Assembly: GCF_001411555.2 (NCBI RefSeq)
Contig: NC_049911.1
Coordinates: 5,030,209 to 5,094,208 of the forward strand
Direction: 5' to 3'
Origin: Juglans regia
Taxonomy: Eukaryota; Streptophyta; Magnoliopsida; Fagales; Juglandaceae
DNA: 64,000 nt
Each line of letters opens with the position of its first letter. Position 1 is the first letter of the stretch. The notes below the pieces were generated by a model. The model was not told the DNA's origin and did no database searches. It worked only from the letters and a program-made list of their open reading frames with translations. Made by a program: the position numbers and the translations under genes. Positions 26,441 through 38,200 of this stretch are shown one piece after another.

Positions 26441-27490
26441 TATTTTTTTTTAAAAGTAAACGATATTATTAATAAAAATAGGTATAACCCAAGTACACAA
26501 GATGATATACAAGAAGAGATAAGACCTATTTAGGTCGAAATAGAGGAAATAAGAAAATCATGAAAACTCAAGCCATTAAAATCTCAAGCTATGGCCCATA
26601 GAAATAAAGTACGGAAAAATAAAGCTCGAAGTTCCTCGAGTGACCGCTTCTTGTTTTTGAAAATCTGATCAGTTCGTTTTTGCCATATGCACCACGTGAT
26701 GCAGATCGAGATTAGCTTCCACACCTCCATAATTTGTGGGACACCTCTCGGTAGAGTCCAGCTAGCCAGTAGCTCAACCACTATTGCAGGCATTACATAT
26801 GATAACTCCTCCCAGCTAAAAACTTCAATCCACGAGGCTCTAGCCATCTCACAATGTAACAAGAGATGCTCTACTGTCTCCCCAGATTGCTTACACATAC
26901 AACACCAGTCTAGGATGATGACCTTGCGCTTCCTCAAGTTATCGGTTGTCAAAATCTTCTCTAGGGCTGCTGTCCAAGTAAAGAAGACCACTTTAGGAGG
27001 CACCTTATTCCTCCAAATTTTCTTCCATGGGAACTGGCTGTTTGGTAAAAGTATAAGGGACTTGTAGAAGGAGAGAACTGAGAAGGCACCCTTACCAACC
27101 GGTGTCCACCATAGCCTATCAACTTGTTGTCCATTCGACACCACATAATATAATAGGCTGAAGAAAGTCTCAAAGTTGTCCACTTCTCAATCTTGCGCCA
27201 CTCTACTAAACGTGACATTCCACTGAACTTGGTCCCCTGATCGAAGCATAAGGTCCGCCACTGAGGCTTCTTGATCACGTGCCACTTGGAATATAGCTTG
27301 AAAGGAATCCTTTTAAGGCCTCATCCCCGCACCATTTGTCCCTCCAAAACTTTATCCGGGAACCCTCGCCCAACACTAATTTAGAATGGCGATTAAACAC
27401 CCCCCACCCACGCCTGATGTGCTTCCAAACCCCCACTCCATTAGCCCCACTTTCCTCTCCAGTAGCCCCATTTAATCAATTTTATAAGGC
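26441..27490 (-). mobile_element. 5'-truncated LINE 3' fragment
   Basis: The minus strand encodes the C-terminal part of a plant L1 ORF2: KFWRDKWCG and the zinc-binding motif WCCMCKQSGETVEHLLLHC at 26584-27183. It ends with the CTTGGGTTATACCTATTTTT tail common to the other LINEs here, followed by an A-rich run. Several frameshifts are present. No target duplication was resolved. Confidence 0.82.
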
Positions 27491-27757
27491 TTTCCCTCAT
27501 GTTGGGGCCCAAACTCCCACTCTATAAATAGGATCCATATATGTGAGATGTTTAACTCAAATGAGAGGATAACAATGTGATAGATTTAAACTTAGGACCA
27601 CAATACCATGATGAATCACTCCTAACCCCAAAAGCCTAAAGTTTGAAAGGAAATAGTGATTAATCAATTAATCAACATTTTAACGCATAGATGAATCTGC
27701 ACCACTGACATATTCTAAAGATGGCTTGAAGATCCTAAATATAGCATATACTCTATA

Positions 27758-28025
27758 GAAGCATGAAAACGCTCGAGTATATTAGCTTCAAACAGAGATA
27801 ATACAAGATATTTGTTCACGTTCACAATCAAGACAATATTATTCTTACAGAAGAGGCATATCGCAGCAGCAGCAGCAACAACGGACATCATGAAGCATGA
27901 AAACGCTCGAGTATATTAGCTTCAAACAGAGATAATACAAGATAGTTGTTCACGTTCACAATCAAGACAATATTATTCTTACAGAAGAGGCATATCGCAG
28001 CAGCAGCAGCAACAACGGACATCAT
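27758..28025. repeat. 134-bp tandem duplication over the BRK1 3' end
   Basis: Positions 27758-27891 and 27892-28025 are almost identical 134-bp copies; I saw one internal difference (ATATTT versus ATAGTT) and one at the edge. The upstream copy for BRK1 (27892-28025) includes the stop codon at 28022-28024, so the 3' UTR now contains a second copy of itself. Confidence 0.92.
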
Positions 28026-28486
28026 GTAGCGAAAAGAGGCTGATTGGCTGATGCAGTACCCACTTGGGCCTCAAGAAGTTCAAGACGCCGCTCGAGTGTG
28101 TCAAGCTTCTCATTCAACGATGCGAGTTTGCTCTTCGTTGTAGCCTCTGAAAGAGTATAAAAGCATAAGATGCAGAGGTTGAATAACACCACCAACCCCA
28201 AAAAAATGGGCTGTGGAAATTCATTTCATTGGGGGTTATACTGTACAAATCAATGCTATCCAACAATGAAATAATGAGCTACTCGAATCAACCCCAAAGC
28301 AGCAAATTTCAGTAGTAAAGGATAAAGGAAGGGAGGGATTATAAATCGGGTACCGAATTGGACAAGGAAATCAAAGAGGCGTCGAACGTTGAGCGAAATG
28401 TGAGAGATGAACTCGCGGTTCTCCCAATCAGCTTGCACTGCTATCCCAACATTCACCGCATTTGTAATCCCTCCTGCCCTTGCCAT
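28022..28486 (-). CDS. BRK1: BRICK1 (HSPC300), SCAR/WAVE complex subunit
   Basis: Two exons, 28354-28486 (133 nt) and 28022-28146 (125 nt), encode 85 aa, the usual length of plant BRK1. The sequence reads MARAGGITNAVNVGIAVQAD and continues with WENREFISHISLNVRRLFDF, both near-invariant in plants. The second exon gives a heptad-rich helix (SKLASLNEKLDTLERRLELL) and the conserved ending FAT. BRK1 is the smallest subunit of the SCAR/WAVE complex, which activates ARP2/3 to nucleate branched actin at the cell cortex during lobing, trichome and tip growth. The intron (207 bp) splits a Glu codon. Nothing in the protein looks damaged. Confidence 0.96.
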
Positions 28487-28930
28487 CCTTCCCTTTTTTG
28501 TCTTTTGTCCTTTTCAGAGTCACTCAAACAGACTGTTTTTCAGGTAAAATTTGACTTGATTTTCCTTCACTTTCTTTCCTGCCAAACAGTCAACTAATGT
28601 CTAATTATTAGTGGATGGGCCAAAAGCTAGTTGGCTATGGCCCCCTCCAGGCGTTGCGCTTTAATGTCATTGAGTGCGCCAGCATATACACCCTAAACCC
28701 GTGAACGCTACAATGACATTTGAAAACGTATAATAGTCTCTTTTAAAATTCAGAAATAATCGAAAAGTCAAGACTCCACATAACATCTCACGAAAATCCT
28801 GAATATGAGTATATCTGTAATCATCTCTCTTATCAGTTTGGACTAATTGAATGAAATTAAAATTTCCATTTCATTGACAAAAATTAAAAACTTGAAAGGT
28901 AAATAAATTAAGAGAAGAAGGCATCCACAT
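28487..28930. other. BRK1 upstream region
   Basis: This is the 5' flank of the minus-strand BRK1 gene, ending at a MITE. No promoter motif could be called with confidence. Confidence 0.5.
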
Positions 28931-29118
28931 GGCCTCGTTTGTTTTCACAATTTATCTCAACTCATCTCATCTAATCATTATAACTTTATCAAATTTTTAT
29001 TTAAAATAAAATAAATAATTCAACTTTTTTAAATTCTAAAAATAAAATAATATTTTAATAATATTACATTTAATTTTTAACTTTAATCTCAATTTATCAC
29101 ATCTAAAACAAACTAGGC
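28931..29118. mobile_element. MITE (GGCCTCGTTT family)
   Basis: The ends GGCCTCGTTTGTTTT and AAAACAAACTAGGC are inverted copies with one mismatch. The core shares ATAATTCAACTTTTTTAAAT and AATATTTTAATAATATTACA words with the members at 11419, 12347 and 62250. Confidence 0.75.
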
Positions 29119-29846
29119 GTAAATAATTGCATGGTTTTTGGACAAAAGTCTGGCTTTATCCAATTCCAAGTTCTTTTGGACAATGACCTGGATTTATTCC
29201 GATTTGTGGTTAAGAAAAATGAGGTGGAAGAATGGTTTTGGGTGGTGGTAAAATGATTTCTAAGGTCTAGAAACTTCAACATTTATTTATGAAAAATTAT
29301 TTATTAATTACGAGTCCGCACATTCCCTCTAAAAAAAGTAGAAAAAATTTAAGACACATGAAAAAAATCAACTCTTTCATGATAGACTCAACATTTTTTA
29401 AAAAGAATACGTAACGCTTACAATCTCTAAGATCATATCTACCATTACTCTTAATTCATTTGATGAGATTTTGCAAATTTTGGATTTGGTTGTTGGAAGA
29501 GGAAATTATAGTTTATAATGAATCTGATGAAGATGAAGGGTTGACAAATAGTCGGGTAGCACAAGGGCTGAACATAAGAACACGTTTCTGCGGTTATTAC
29601 TTTGTTCCTTCCATTTCTTTCTTCAATTGAGACAAAGATCTGATCCTCTCCATTCGGGGTTTTTAACAGAGAGACATGAATTGGCAATTCATTTTAACAA
29701 ATACTGAAAAAATCACCTAGAATGCTTATACAATCAAGACCACCACGGGTAGCGATTATGGCTTGAAATTTATTCTGGGGTCTTTTCATTTGGGGGTGGA
29801 AATGAAAGATCCAACAAAGAAACCTGCATCTGCTACACAATGAATA
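29119..29846 (-). other. 3' flank of OOP, no separate gene seen
   Basis: The stretch lies downstream of the OOP stop codon on the same strand and will include its 3' UTR. No other coding signal was recognised. Confidence 0.5.
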
Positions 29847-32800
29847 TTATGCAGAGGCTGACAATAGTCCATTGTGCCGGAGCAGTGCCTCCGGTGAAGG
29901 TTCACGCCCACGGAATTCCACAAATACCTGGATGCAACAACGTTATATTGTTATGGATATCAGATAAGAGTCTAACAATGTAAATTCGACTAGAAGGGTA
30001 TCATTATGATGCAGCAAGTAATTGAGATCAAGCCATCCATGCGTCTTTCATCGGGAGAGCAAAACAGAGAATCTATTTTCTAACCTCTAGGGGCGCTTTG
30101 CCACCTCCAAGTGCAAGGATAGTCTCTCGGAACTTGTGCCCTGTTTCTTTCACAGCCTGTTGCAAGACATAATCACGCAATACGTAAAGCATGGTAAAAT
30201 AAGCACATCTTCACAATGGAGCTCTGACTGCTATGATTTCTGCCAAAAAATATCTTCAGAAAGCCTTATGGCAGTATTTACCAGAACTATAATACTTTGC
30301 ACATATGTCATTCCAAGGCTAATGCATAGTGTGAATACTGAATACGAACTTAATGTTGATGACCACAACAACACGTTTAGTTCGGGCACGTTTATCCTGA
30401 AGTCCTACGAGGATTCTCCAACATGCCATGACCATGCTATCACCTAATATACAACCCACAAATTATAGGTAGACATTCATTTTCTGTTATAAATAACTTT
30501 CATTAAATTCGAAGATAACCCTCGATCCACATTAGGCGACATATTTGCACATTCAGAAATACAATAGGCAATGTAACCACATTGTCAATAAGGTAAAACC
30601 AAAAACAGAGATCAATCAAGTGCAATGTGGTCCAACTCGGACTTGATGTATTTTGGGTAGTTTTTCATAGGCTTTTTGGGTCATTAGGAGCTCTCTAGTA
30701 TGGGCTAGGTGTTTTAGTGATACCCCATATGATATGGATAAGGGTAGGTGGTGTATGGGATCCCACATTGCTTGGGAAGGAGAAGTTCTTGCTCTTTATA
30801 AGGTTCTAATGGAGCTCCAATTGTATCATTGACTAGTCCTTTTGGTGTATAGGCCATGTGGTTTGGGCCTTCTATTAGAGCGTTACAAATGGTATCAGAG
30901 CCTATCCCAACCAGAAATGTAGGACTTGAGCCGTGCCACCTATAATGGACAGGCTCGACGAGGACGTCGGGAATTTAAGGGGGGTAGATTGTGATACCCC
31001 ATATGATATGGATAAGGGTAGGTGGTGTATGAGATCCCACATTGCTTGGGAAGGAGAAATTCTTACTCTTTATAAGGTTCTAAGGGGGCTCCAATTGTAT
31101 CATTGACTAGTCCTTTTGGAGTATAGGCAATGTGGTTCAGGACTTCCATTGGGGCGTTACAGTTTTCTTGTATACATCCAGTGTACTTGGCTACTCCTAT
31201 TGATATATATAATATTTTTACTTATAAAAAAAAAAATCAAGTGCAATGTGGAGAGAACTCGAGTTTAGAAACTATGTTCAATATGCAAAAGTAGAACTAT
31301 AGTACATGATAAATTACATTAAGTTGCAAAACATTGAAGGCCAATCCTTCCAGACAGATCTTCCCAACATACCTTGCTGTCATCCAGTCCAGCATCCTCG
31401 AATGCAGAGAAGGCATCTGCTGACAACACCTCAGCCCACTGCCAAACGCAAAGATAATGCTTTCAAAATAATTCAAAAGAAGCAAGAATGGTAACGGGAG
31501 CAACCAGTAAAAAGCATGCCCACAGTTCAAAGAGGGTTCACACAGTATGAGAAAGAGAACTCTGAATATCACAGGAATAGATAATACCTTGTAACTGTAG
31601 TATCCAGCTGCATATCCACCTAATATTGGCAAAAAGTTGAACAAAGAAAGGGTTAAGGTTGCAGCTAAGTGAAAATGAAGCCTAAGTCAATGCAGATACG
31701 ACGGAGAAAAAACCTGCAAATATATGGCTGAAACCACAAAGGAACTTGTCTTCTGGTAGCGGAGGGATCACTTGTGTTCGTTCAGAAACCCTCCTATCAA
31801 TATCATAGATGGATTCTGACCCACCAGGAACATACTTCGTATGCAGCTCCAAATCTAGATTTGCAAATCTTAACTGCAAAAATTACAATAAAAATTTGAA
31901 GAAATCTTATCAGTAATCTAAGAATTACTTGCTATATTAATTGTCTCATCACTCTTCTGATGCCAAACACTTGTTTGGAGTTGTCTTAGATTACAAGACC
32001 AATCGCAAATAACAATCAACAATGTTAAACTCCCTGCTACTTAATGCAACAGCTTAGAGACAAAATTTCTTGATTACATGAGATCAAACCTTTCTAGTGC
32101 CCACTCAAGCCCCAGGCTCATCCTATATCCTTCTTTTGAAATTGCAGGTGAATTTAACAATTTTTAGGGAACAGAACAAATTGACCAGGACAGGGGGAAG
32201 GTGACCAAGGCTCTGGAAACACCACCAAGCCCACCAAAATATATAACTATTTGGCTTCCCTTATCATTCATCATGTATACCAAAGCGTGGAAAAGGTCAA
32301 TGCCACCCTGTGGAAATAAGGTGTTCGAAACTTTTAATTTAGCAATTCACCAGTATAAAGTTGGATCATTAATTGGAATGATGAAGGGATAATATCTTTG
32401 CTCAATGGTCAAGCTAATGGATGTTGCAATTCCATACAGGTTGCTCGTTATGCAGCATCACTCTCAAACTCCATGTAAAAGCATTCTAAAGAATTATAAT
32501 GGTTTTAACCATCCTCTTTCCCTATGGATCTTATTCCAAAAATAACCACAGCTCACCCTCCTATACTTGCACGCAAAATCACACTTGGTTAAGTTACATG
32601 GTTTTTCACTAAGTTACTTGAAGCTCACAGATCATTTAGTACTAGCACAGGCATGTGAACTGAAATGGAAACCCAATATTTAATCCAATTCACACCAGTA
32701 ATACAAAATGATATAACACAAATAAAGGGAAAATACATGGAAGGAAAAAAAATAAATAACACCAACCAAGCACACCGACCTGACGAAGACTTAGTGAGCC

Positions 32801-35265
32801 GGCACGAAAAGTCCTAGCTGCAACAAGCTTCAAATATACTTCTTCAGGGAGACTCTCCCCAGTTTCGTAATGCTTTGCAATGGCCATCAAAGTATCCCTA
32901 AAGATATCAACAGAAAATATGAAATATAAAAGAAGATATGCATTCAAATTCAAATAACCTGCATATGGTTGCATGATACCACTACAACAGAGGAAAAAGA
33001 AGTGTATATTTGGCTCCTTAAACCATGAGTAAGGTCTAACAGAGGAAAAAAAAACACATTAGGGGTAAGAACCAAGCACCTGTATCATGCATATCAAGTA
33101 CCCCTAACAGCTAACACCATGCAACAAGGTAGTTTGAAGTACAATATGAAACACTTTCGTTGAAGTACAATATGGAGGTATTCACAGGTTATGAAAATCT
33201 ACCGCACCAAAGCTAAGGATCTATGTCAACATAATTACCTGTGATAACACCAGTTTTCCATGAACTGAGAAGGTAATTCAACGGCATCCCACTCTATCCC
33301 CCGAATACCAGCAACTAGACCCTCATCCTCCTTGGTCAGCATATGCTGAAGAGCATGACCAAATTCATGGAAGACAGTCTCAACCTGCATAATAGCCATT
33401 ATCGAATCTGACAACAAATTAAAAAAAAAAAAAAAGCTGCAGAACCAAGAATAATCATCCGTAATTTTCCAATTTTCCAGCAAATAACACACGGAACTGA
33501 CAAAAAAATATATTTCAACTCAACCATCTAGTTAAGAATAAAAGCAGTTCATCCTTCCGGTAGACTGATTGTGGGGAAACCGTCTAGCTCAAAACTAATA
33601 TGGTGGGTTTCAATAATGCACTTGTACTAATTATTAAGAACCTGAAGCAGTAATTGGTTCTAAAATATTTGTAGTTCTGTTATTAGTAATGTGCTTAATC
33701 TATTTAAAGTTTAATAAGATGATGTGAGGTGAGGGTTGAATTATAAGATCATTTAGGTATGTATTAAATGAAATCATAAAACTTGTAACTGGTATAGGCC
33801 CAGATCAATGCTATGAGCTGTTCTGGTCTTGCAGCTAGTACCATTCTCTTGTGGAATCCACGGAGAAAACACATGTTTCTCTCATTTCCCTTCTTTCCAT
33901 GTTTTGGCTTTGTTCACAAGGATTCCCTTTTAAATTATTACATACTTTAGCCAGCGTACACACAAACTTGTAGGTAATAGCATTAAACAGCATATCACAG
34001 TGACAGTTCCTAACACCTACATTGAGATAGGCAAGAATTAACTCAGCAGCCTGGTGTGCATGTGTCAAGCCAAAGCCAAGGGCAGGCCTAGACAGTCTGT
34101 TTGTCAGAATTTTACAAATTACAGATAATATTCTAGAACCCAATGCAACTGAGATTACCTCACGGAATGTCATTAGGCTTGGTTTGTTTCCCACTGGAGG
34201 CGATTGATTGCACACCATGTGGGCAACAGGCAACCTTACAGAGGAACCATCACGTGACAGCACGCGACTTCGACCAACAACCTCATCCATCCATGCACCT
34301 CCCCTTTTCTCAGATGGTCGGGTATATGGATCAAAATAGAAGTATGCAATGGGACTACCTGAAGAATCTTTGACACGATAGAATCTAACATCATTGTTCC
34401 AAACCTGAAATAACAGTCATTTTAATGGGATGTGAAATTAGGATCTAAATTACAGAAACCAAAAGAAAAACATGATGAAGCAACCTTTTCTTTTGGAAAA
34501 GTATGGAGGAACTACAATATACTACCGGAGCTAAACCATCAGCTTTCTCAACCTCAATTCCAAAGAGTGTATCTGCAAGGTTAAACAGGCCATCCATAAT
34601 CTTTGGCAAGGAGAAGAATGGGCGCAGTTCTTCCTGTAGAATAGCAGGGAAAATTTAGTTTCTCCACAAGAAGATTAATACTCATTCAACTATACCCAGG
34701 GAACTATATATATGTGTGTGAGTGCAAACACATTAATGCATGGGTATAGGGATCCATACACATACAAAATACCCCTACAAATTTTCAACTATAGAAAAAA
34801 CAGTCCGAGTTTTGTATTATTATCTCTTTGCTCCTTGGGTTTTTCAATTTTATCATTTTGCTCCTGTGTTCTAACAATTTTATCAATTAGGAACCTTCAT
34901 CAGATTTCCCTTAACTAATCTAATAAATGCAGATGTGGCATGCCGCATGACTGAAAAAATAATAAAAGTTAAAATTAAAATTTATTTAAGAAAAGAAAAG
35001 AAATCACTATAAAAATACTTCAGAAAAATTACAAATAAAAAACAAATGAACACCCACAGAAATAAAAGTCCAAGATATTTTCAGAAAAATAAAAATTTAT
35101 AAAAATTGGACACAAAAGCTCAAGAAAAAAAAAGATAAAAAAAACTAAAAGAATTAAAAACACATATACATAAAATCATAAAAACTCCAAAACCTAAAAA
35201 TCAAAATATAAAAAAGAATATGGGAGTGTGGGGGATGGGAGAGCCTCCCTCACCCTCCGCAACTA

Positions 35266-35297
<32 letters not shown>

Positions 35298-38200
35298 CAA
35301 ACACAATTGGCTAACCCAAAATGAACCTTGGCAGAATAAGCCACACCTGAGCTGGCTTGGGGGGGTAGGCCTCAGTGGCCCACCCAAGCCAACCTAGGCC
35401 AAGCCTAGTTGGCCAAACCAAGTATTGAGGGAGAGAGGCCGTCCTGTTCCTCACGATCCAGGCAATGGTTGGGTGGGGAGGGCACTCCCCTTCTCCAGCA
35501 ACCACTGTTCCTTCATTTTATTTTATTTATTTATTTATATTTAAGGTTTTTTAGATATATTTTATTCTTTGACTTCTAAGTTATTAGATTTTTCAATTTT
35601 TTACTTAAAAAACATTTATACTCGGGAAAAAAAAAACAATATTTACATTTCTATTCTATTTTATGTGACATGTGGCATCAAGCATCGGTGCGTTTGCAGG
35701 CATAACAGACAAATACATGTAGAATATACCCTCCAATGTTTTTCAACTATAGAGAGAGAGAGAATGTCTAAGAATTGGTTGACCAGACAGATCCTCATCT
35801 CCATTTAACCTGAAACAGTTGTAAAATTGCAATATCCAAAAGACAGGAGAATTATTTACTTTCAGACAGTTAAGGGAGTAGATCTGAATCTTTCAATATA
35901 TATATTTTTTTGATAATTAATAAGAGTTTTAAATAGGCATAGCCCAAGTATACAGGAAGTATACAAGAGGATTAGAAATATAATTTCAAATATAAATTGG
36001 ATTAGAAATGAATACACAAATGTAGATCCAACCTCGTTGATGTCAAATTTTGATTCACGAAGCCTCTCACTCCAAAAATTGACATCCCAATGGCTCAAAT
36101 CATCAGCTTCTACAGCACCTTGAGTCTTGGCAAAACATCTAATGTCATTCATATCTACAAGGATCAAGCAAAAGGTCAAGTCCTTGGATACATCCAACAT
36201 AAAAGATGTGTTGTGAAAGACTCGCATTAAGAATGAAATCTTGTGTTGACCAAAGAGATCACAGGCATAAAACATTACAAAACTTGAGCTAAGAAAAGCA
36301 ACTTTTTTTAAAGTCTAGAAGACCAGTTTTCTAAAGAAGTCTAGAAAGCTAGAGAAATGGGAGAAACTTTTGCTCATTTTCTTCTTCTTGCTAGTTGGGG
36401 TTTTCTTTTCATATATTTTTCGTTACTTGGGTCACAATGCCCTGTGCTTCTAATAAAATTATGTTACTTATCAAGAAAAGAAAAGCAACTTCATTTGAGA
36501 ATAAGAGAACATTATAACCAAAATTCTAACTTTGCAATAAGTGGAACAGTTATGCTTAATTTATGTGCGTAAAGAAACATGCACACATTCCAATTTCATA
36601 CTGAGCAAAGTTTCAGTTCACAACATGGCATCTGATGATCTGAAGTACATATTTAAATTAAATTAAATTAAATAAATAAATACCGAGATCATGTTTCCAA
36701 GACAACAGAAGAATTTAACAAAACAATGGAATAGCCAAACTGGTTTATATACTTCCATGCAGTAAAGCATATTGGGAATTAAGTTTCACTAATGCTTCAT
36801 AAGATCATTCAAATAGTAATCTATTTACAACCATGAGTAAACTATGTACAGTGCACTACCTTGAACTGAAGCATTCCATGAAGCACTGCGAAGTTTTTCT
36901 AGAAGCTCTTCTGCTTTTTCAACAGTAGCCATTTTGGTTGCCATGCTTACCTGATGAAATATATTTCAGAAAGTCGATAAAAAAAAAGTGATGTTAAAAG
37001 ATAGTAGAACATACCTCAGCATAATTGTTATAATTAAGAAGCTTAGCCTTCTCCAACCTAAGTTTCAAAATCTGGTCAATTATTGCCGTATTATCCAAAT
37101 CTCCGTTTGAGGCACGTGTTACATAAGCACGGTAGACTTCTTCACGCAAAGATCGATTTCGAGCATGTTGCATAATAGACATAAAAATTGGACCATCCAG
37201 CGTTATTATCCAAGGCCCATTCTCAGCATTAGCATTTTCATAACCCTGTGAAATAAATAGAGATGCATTGGCAATGATAGATAAGATAAAAACCAATCCA
37301 GTAGAATTGAGAAATGAAACAGGCATTTGTAACATTCTGAACTTTTGAGGTTTCTTTCTTTCTTAAGTCATTGTTTTTATGGGCGGGGGCCATAGTTTGT
37401 AATGGGCTAAGGGCCCATGACCTTCTACTTTCTATTGTAACCTCTAGCTAGGTGTTCCTCATATATACTTCCTATGTACCTGGGCTTTGCCTATTTCTAT
37501 GAATATAATTTTTTTATTACCTATCAAAAAAAAACTTTTGAGGTTTCTAATTTCGGAAAGTTAGGGTTCACAAATAAATTGGGTTTCTATTTTTAGAGAG
37601 TGAATTAGGGTTAGATCTAAAATTAGGCCCAAACCCACTAGACACCATGTAAGGATGAGCAAGCCCAAGCATCATCCTTGCCAAACCCATATAAGCCCAT
37701 GAAAGTGAGCCCGCATATGTTATACTCGAAACCTACTTGCACCACACTTCTAGTTGCAAGCACAAGTCTAGTTCTACTCCAACTACAAGTCACCTATTTC
37801 TACTCCAATCACAACTCCCAAGACAAACAAAACTCCCCACGCAACCACAACTCCTAGGGCAACTATGACTCCAAATGGCATTCAAACACTCCACTAAACC
37901 CATAACACTAGGATTACCACACCCCTTGGACACTACACCCTCCAAATTCTATTTATAGATCCCATAGGACAGCCCACCTACCATTACATGAGCCCCAAGC
38001 ACGGCCCCCTCCAAGGCCACGAAATTCTCTTATATTTTGTGCTAAAACCAAAAACCCAAAGCCCCATAGCCCTCCCTTGCTACAATACTCACACCACACC
38101 CCAAGCAAGAGGATCAAGATCCAAACCAGTAACATACGGGTCCAAATTTAAGGCTTAAAGCGAGTATTTTATTGTCTTTATATTTGTTTATTTTTATTTT

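Larger units (their letters stand above)
30716..31161 (+). mobile_element. TRIM (miniature LTR retrotransposon)
   Basis: Two 172-bp LTRs (30716-30887 and 30990-31161) enclose a 102-bp internal region. That region has only a tRNA-iMet primer site (TGGTATCAGAGCC at 30890) and a polypurine tract (TTTAAGGGGGG near 30974). The target duplication is GTTTT (30711-30715 and 31162-31166). There is no coding capacity. The left LTR begins A instead of T. It lies inside a LINE tail in OOP intron 15. Confidence 0.94.
30631..31235 (+). mobile_element. 5'-truncated LINE tail split by a TRIM, OOP intron 15
   Basis: A short LINE 3' end (TGTACTTGGC...TTATAAAAAAAAA) is flanked by the 16-bp duplication ATCAAGTGCAATGTGG (30615-30630 and 31236-31251). 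Without the inserted TRIM it is about 154 bp. Confidence 0.88.
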
